Positions 39,928 to 42,220 of a DNA stretch of 42,220 nt are shown here, piece by piece. Every line of letters starts with the position of its first letter. Position 1 is the stretch's first letter. The DNA lies in the NCBI GenBank assembly GCA_025934955.1, contig JAICWE010000025.1, positions 1-42,220 of the forward strand, read 5' to 3'. This DNA is from Gemmatimonadales bacterium. GTDB lineage: Bacteria; Gemmatimonadota; Gemmatimonadetes; Gemmatimonadales; GWC2-71-9. Below the pieces are notes generated by a model. It saw only the letters and a list, made by a program, of their open reading frames with translations. It searched no databases and had not been told where the DNA came from. The translations under genes and the position numbers were made by a program.

Positions 39928-40627
39928 AGCGATCCTGGTGACCGGCACCGATACCTCCGTCGGCAAGACCTGGGTGGCCGCGGCGCTCGCACGCGCGCTG
40001 ACGGCGGCGGGACTGCGGGTGCTCGCGGTCAAGCCGGTGGAGACGGGGTGCGCGGACGCAACTGGCGGGAGCGAGGACGGCCTGCTCCTCGCCGGCGCGA
40101 CCGGCCAGCACGAGCCCGCGCGCGCGCTGCGCCGCTTCCGCGCAGCGGTCGCGCCGGCGCAGGCGCTGGAGCGCGAGGGCGGCTCGCTCGACTTCGACGA
40201 GCTGGTGCTGGAGCTGGAGCGCTACGAGGCGGCGGCCGACGTGCTGATCATCGAAGGCGTGGGCGGGCTGCTGACGCCGATCACGTGGGAGTGGAACGTC
40301 GCCGATCTGGCCGGTGCGCTCGGCGCGCACGCCCTGATCGTGGCCACCGATCGGCGGGGCAGCATCAATCACACGCTCCTCACGCTGGGCGCGGCGGAGC
40401 TGGCCGGACTTACGGTGCTCGGCGTCGTGCTCACCTCGCCGCGGGTGCCGGACGCGTCCACCGGCAGCAACGCCGCGGCGATCGCGCGACTCTCGGGCAC
40501 GGCTCGGGTGCACGTCACGCCGTGGACCGACGATCCCGACACCGCGGCGGCCGCGCTGCGCGACGTCGCCGAGTGGGTCGCGGCCGACCTCGCGCCGCCG
40601 AGCGCCGGGCCGCTGGGCGGCGTGTAG
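39920..40627 (+). CDS. bioD: Dethiobiotin synthetase
   Basis: The 235-residue enzyme carries the BioD P-loop TGTDTSVGKT (8-17), VKPVETGC (37-44), the substrate-site acidic segment EGVGGLLTP (112-120) and the WEWNVADLAGALGA region. It closes the ureido ring of dethiobiotin from diaminopelargonate, CO2 and ATP in the cytoplasm, the penultimate step of biotin synthesis. The GTG start follows GAGGAGG by only 3 bases, an unusually tight spacing. No other bio gene is visible. It ends 5 bases from the convergent peptidase stop. Confidence 0.95.
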   Translation: MVRAILVTGTDTSVGKTWVAAALARALTAAGLRVLAVKPVETGCADATGGSEDGLLLAGATGQHEPARALRRFRAAVAPAQALEREGGSLDFDELVLELERYEAAADVLIIEGVGGLLTPITWEWNVADLAGALGAHALIVATDRRGSINHTLLTLGAAELAGLTVLGVVLTSPRVPDASTGSNAAAIARLSGTARVHVTPWTDDPDTAAAALRDVAEWVAADLAPPSAGPLGGV

Positions 40628-40632
40628 CGGGC

Positions 40633-42220
40633 CTACTCCTCGGCGCCCGCGTGTGCTGACTTCTTCTCCAGATCGGCAATCGCCTTCTCCGCCGCCTGGC
40701 GCGCATCGGCGTGGCGGAGTCGCGGGGTCGCGGCCTCGAGCCGCCGCAGCGCTTCCGCCGGCGGCATCCCGTTCTTCACCGCCGCAAGCGTCCAGCGGCG
40801 AACCCACCCGCGCTCGTCGTCGAGGTGCGCCATCAGCCGCGCGTCGGCCGGCGCGGAGGCCGGCGTAGGCCGCACGGCCATCGCCGCCAGCACGTAGCTG
40901 GCGAACTCCGCATCGGCGACCGTCGCATCCACGTCGCTCACGAGCGTGCTGTCGCCGGCGAGCACCGCCGCGCCGAGCGCGGCGTTCCGGATCGCGTCCC
41001 GGTATGACGGCGTACGAAGGCCGGTGCGGATGAGCTCGCGCCGATCGGCCGCACCGAGCCGCGCCGCCGAGCCTAACGCCGCGGCGCGCACCTCGTAGCT
41101 CGAGTCGTGCTCCCACGCGGCGCGCGCGAGCGCCAGCGCGGCGCCGGTGCTGTCGGCGAGCTGGCCCAGGCTCCGCGCGGCCGACTCCCGCACTTGCGAC
41201 GAGGTGTCGCGGAGCGCCCGCTCCAGCGGTGGCAGCGCGGCCCGCGCGGCAAACGCGGCGAGTGCCGCGGCCGCCTGAGCACGAGTCAGGAAGTAATCGG
41301 CGCCCGTCGCGGCGTCCGCGAGCGCGTGGGCCGCGAGCGTGTCGGTCGGGCGCGCGGTGAGCTGGTCGATGACCCAACTCCGATTCCAGAGGTCGGGATC
41401 ACGAGTGAGCTGCGCCGCGAGCCGCGTGGTCGGCTGGTCGTAGCGGAGCTGCTTCAGCACCGCGTTCCCGTCGTCGAAGATCACGTAGGTGGGCGCCGCC
41501 GGCACGCTGTCCACCGCGATCGCCTCGACCGTATCGGTCACCACGACGCGATGGATGACGACGCCGCGCGGCGTGGCGACCCGCACCGCGAGCGGCATGC
41601 GGAAGGCGCGCGGTACGGTGAAGCGGAGCCCGGTGCTGTCAGCCGTAGCGGTATCGACCTGCGTCTGTCGCACGGTGAGTGTGAGCCGGTGCGCCACCGA
41701 GTCGTACTGGTCGGTCACGACAAGCTCCGGCAGCCCGGCCTGATAGACCCACTGGCTCCAGAACCAGTCGAGATCCTCGCCGGTCGCATCGAGCACCGCC
41801 TGCCGCAGGTCGTCGGACACGGCGTTGCCGTAGGCGTGGCGGGTGAGATAGCGGTGGACCGACGCCCAGAAGCGCTCGGGGCCGAGATACTTCTTCAGCA
41901 TCTCGAGGACGAGCGCGCCCTTGGGGTAGATGTTGTTGGAGCCGAGCGAGGCGAGCGGCATCCGGCGCCGCGCATCGATGCGGAGATATTGGGTGTACTC
42001 GTCGAGGTAGTAGTCGTCCTCCGCGGCGCGGCCATGCCTCGCCGACCAGTACTGTCCCGGCATGAACTCCGCGAAGCCTTCATTGAGCCACATGTTGGCC
42101 CAGTTCTCGGTGGTGACGAGATCACCGAACCACTGATGCGCCAGCTCGTGCGGGATCAGGATGTGCCGGTACCACGGGCGGTCCTGGTAGGCGCGCGCGT
42201 CGGGAAGCCAGTCCACCAGC
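40633..42220 (-). CDS. M1-family zinc aminopeptidase with HEAT-like C-terminus, 5' end missing
   Basis: The visible part (about 529 codons) runs off the right window edge, so the N-terminal beta domain and start are absent. The gluzincin site is intact: HELAHQWFGD (near 42150-42121) and, 18 residues after the motif, NEGFAEF with the third zinc ligand Glu. A catalytic-domain helical part follows (EMLKKYLGPERFW, AVSDDLRQAVLDATGEDLDW). The beta domain (RLTLTVRQTQVDT) leads into HEAT-like helical pairs (TSSQVRESAARSLGQL, SSYEVRAAALGSAARL). It removes N-terminal residues from peptides. Since the N-terminus is missing, export cannot be judged. It is convergent with bioD. Confidence 0.92.
   Translation of the reverse strand, partial: LVDWLPDARAYQDRPWYRHILIPHELAHQWFGDLVTTENWANMWLNEGFAEFMPGQYWSARHGRAAEDDYYLDEYTQYLRIDARRRMPLASLGSNNIYPKGALVLEMLKKYLGPERFWASVHRYLTRHAYGNAVSDDLRQAVLDATGEDLDWFWSQWVYQAGLPELVVTDQYDSVAHRLTLTVRQTQVDTATADSTGLRFTVPRAFRMPLAVRVATPRGVVIHRVVVTDTVEAIAVDSVPAAPTYVIFDDGNAVLKQLRYDQPTTRLAAQLTRDPDLWNRSWVIDQLTARPTDTLAAHALADAATGADYFLTRAQAAAALAAFAARAALPPLERALRDTSSQVRESAARSLGQLADSTGAALALARAAWEHDSSYEVRAAALGSAARLGAADRRELIRTGLRTPSYRDAIRNAALGAAVLAGDSTLVSDVDATVADAEFASYVLAAMAVRPTPASAPADARLMAHLDDERGWVRRWTLAAVKNGMPPAEALRRLEAATPRLRHADARQAAEKAIADLEKKSAHAGAEE

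Noticed and set aside
1-42220. CRISPR array, rRNA or insertion sequence
   Set aside because: No regularly spaced repeats, no rRNA landmarks and no transposase motif were seen on either strand.

Overview
The window reads as chromosomal DNA of a high-GC, diderm (Gram-negative) bacterium. The three 60-base blocks I counted in one lower-GC gene run 62-65% GC, and a neighbouring block runs 73%. A Wza-type exporter, two envelope lytic transglycosylases, type IV minor pilins and a secreted M1/M28 peptidase complement fit a soil or freshwater lineage such as Gemmatimonadota. That assignment is inference from gene style, not a measured match.

Region 1 (about 1-21,093, all on the minus strand) is one long polysaccharide assembly operon, read from right to left. 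It opens with an export and initiation block: Wza-like exporter, Wzc-like co-polymerase/tyrosine kinase, WbaP-like initiating sugar-phosphate transferase, then an ABC exporter pair (Wzm permease, Wzt ATPase with a C-terminal carbohydrate-binding-type domain). A tailoring block follows: GT2 transferase, deacetylase, acyltransferase-3, GT2-methyltransferase fusion, second deacetylase, GT2, GT4, a methyltransferase-like/kinase fusion, three more GT-B enzymes and two tandem GT2 genes, the last cut by the window edge. Most junctions are 4-base overlaps or gaps under 20 bases, so the genes are probably co-transcribed and translationally coupled. The last two GT2 genes share a 203-base, 99% identical stretch, which marks a very recent duplication or gene conversion.

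Region 2 (about 21,094-24,397): a 624-base gap with no recognisable gene, an aromatic-amino-acid-decarboxylase-family enzyme, then divergently an AlkA-like DNA glycosylase translationally coupled to a small unknown gene.

Region 3 (about 24,414-27,364, minus) is a four-gene minor-pilin operon (FimT/GspH-, PilV-, PilW- and PilX-like), with no pilus motor genes in view. Next come tRNA-Asn(GTT), an FtsH-family protease and a 49-residue membrane protein.

Region 4 (about 30,031-33,297, plus): an unknown protein with two similar halves, then DNA polymerase III delta-prime, MoaC and a membrane-anchored lytic transglycosylase, closed by a strong intrinsic terminator.

Region 5 (about 33,320-42,220): an MltD-like lipoprotein with LysM repeats, three small unknown genes, a divergent DUF2064-type protein, a class IV branched-chain aminotransferase, a secreted M28 peptidase and tRNA-Lys(TTT), all minus. 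On plus lie a small secreted protein and BioD; convergent to these is a 5'-truncated M1 aminopeptidase with a HEAT-like tail. This region is housekeeping and envelope maintenance. No transposase, integrase, CRISPR array or rRNA was found.
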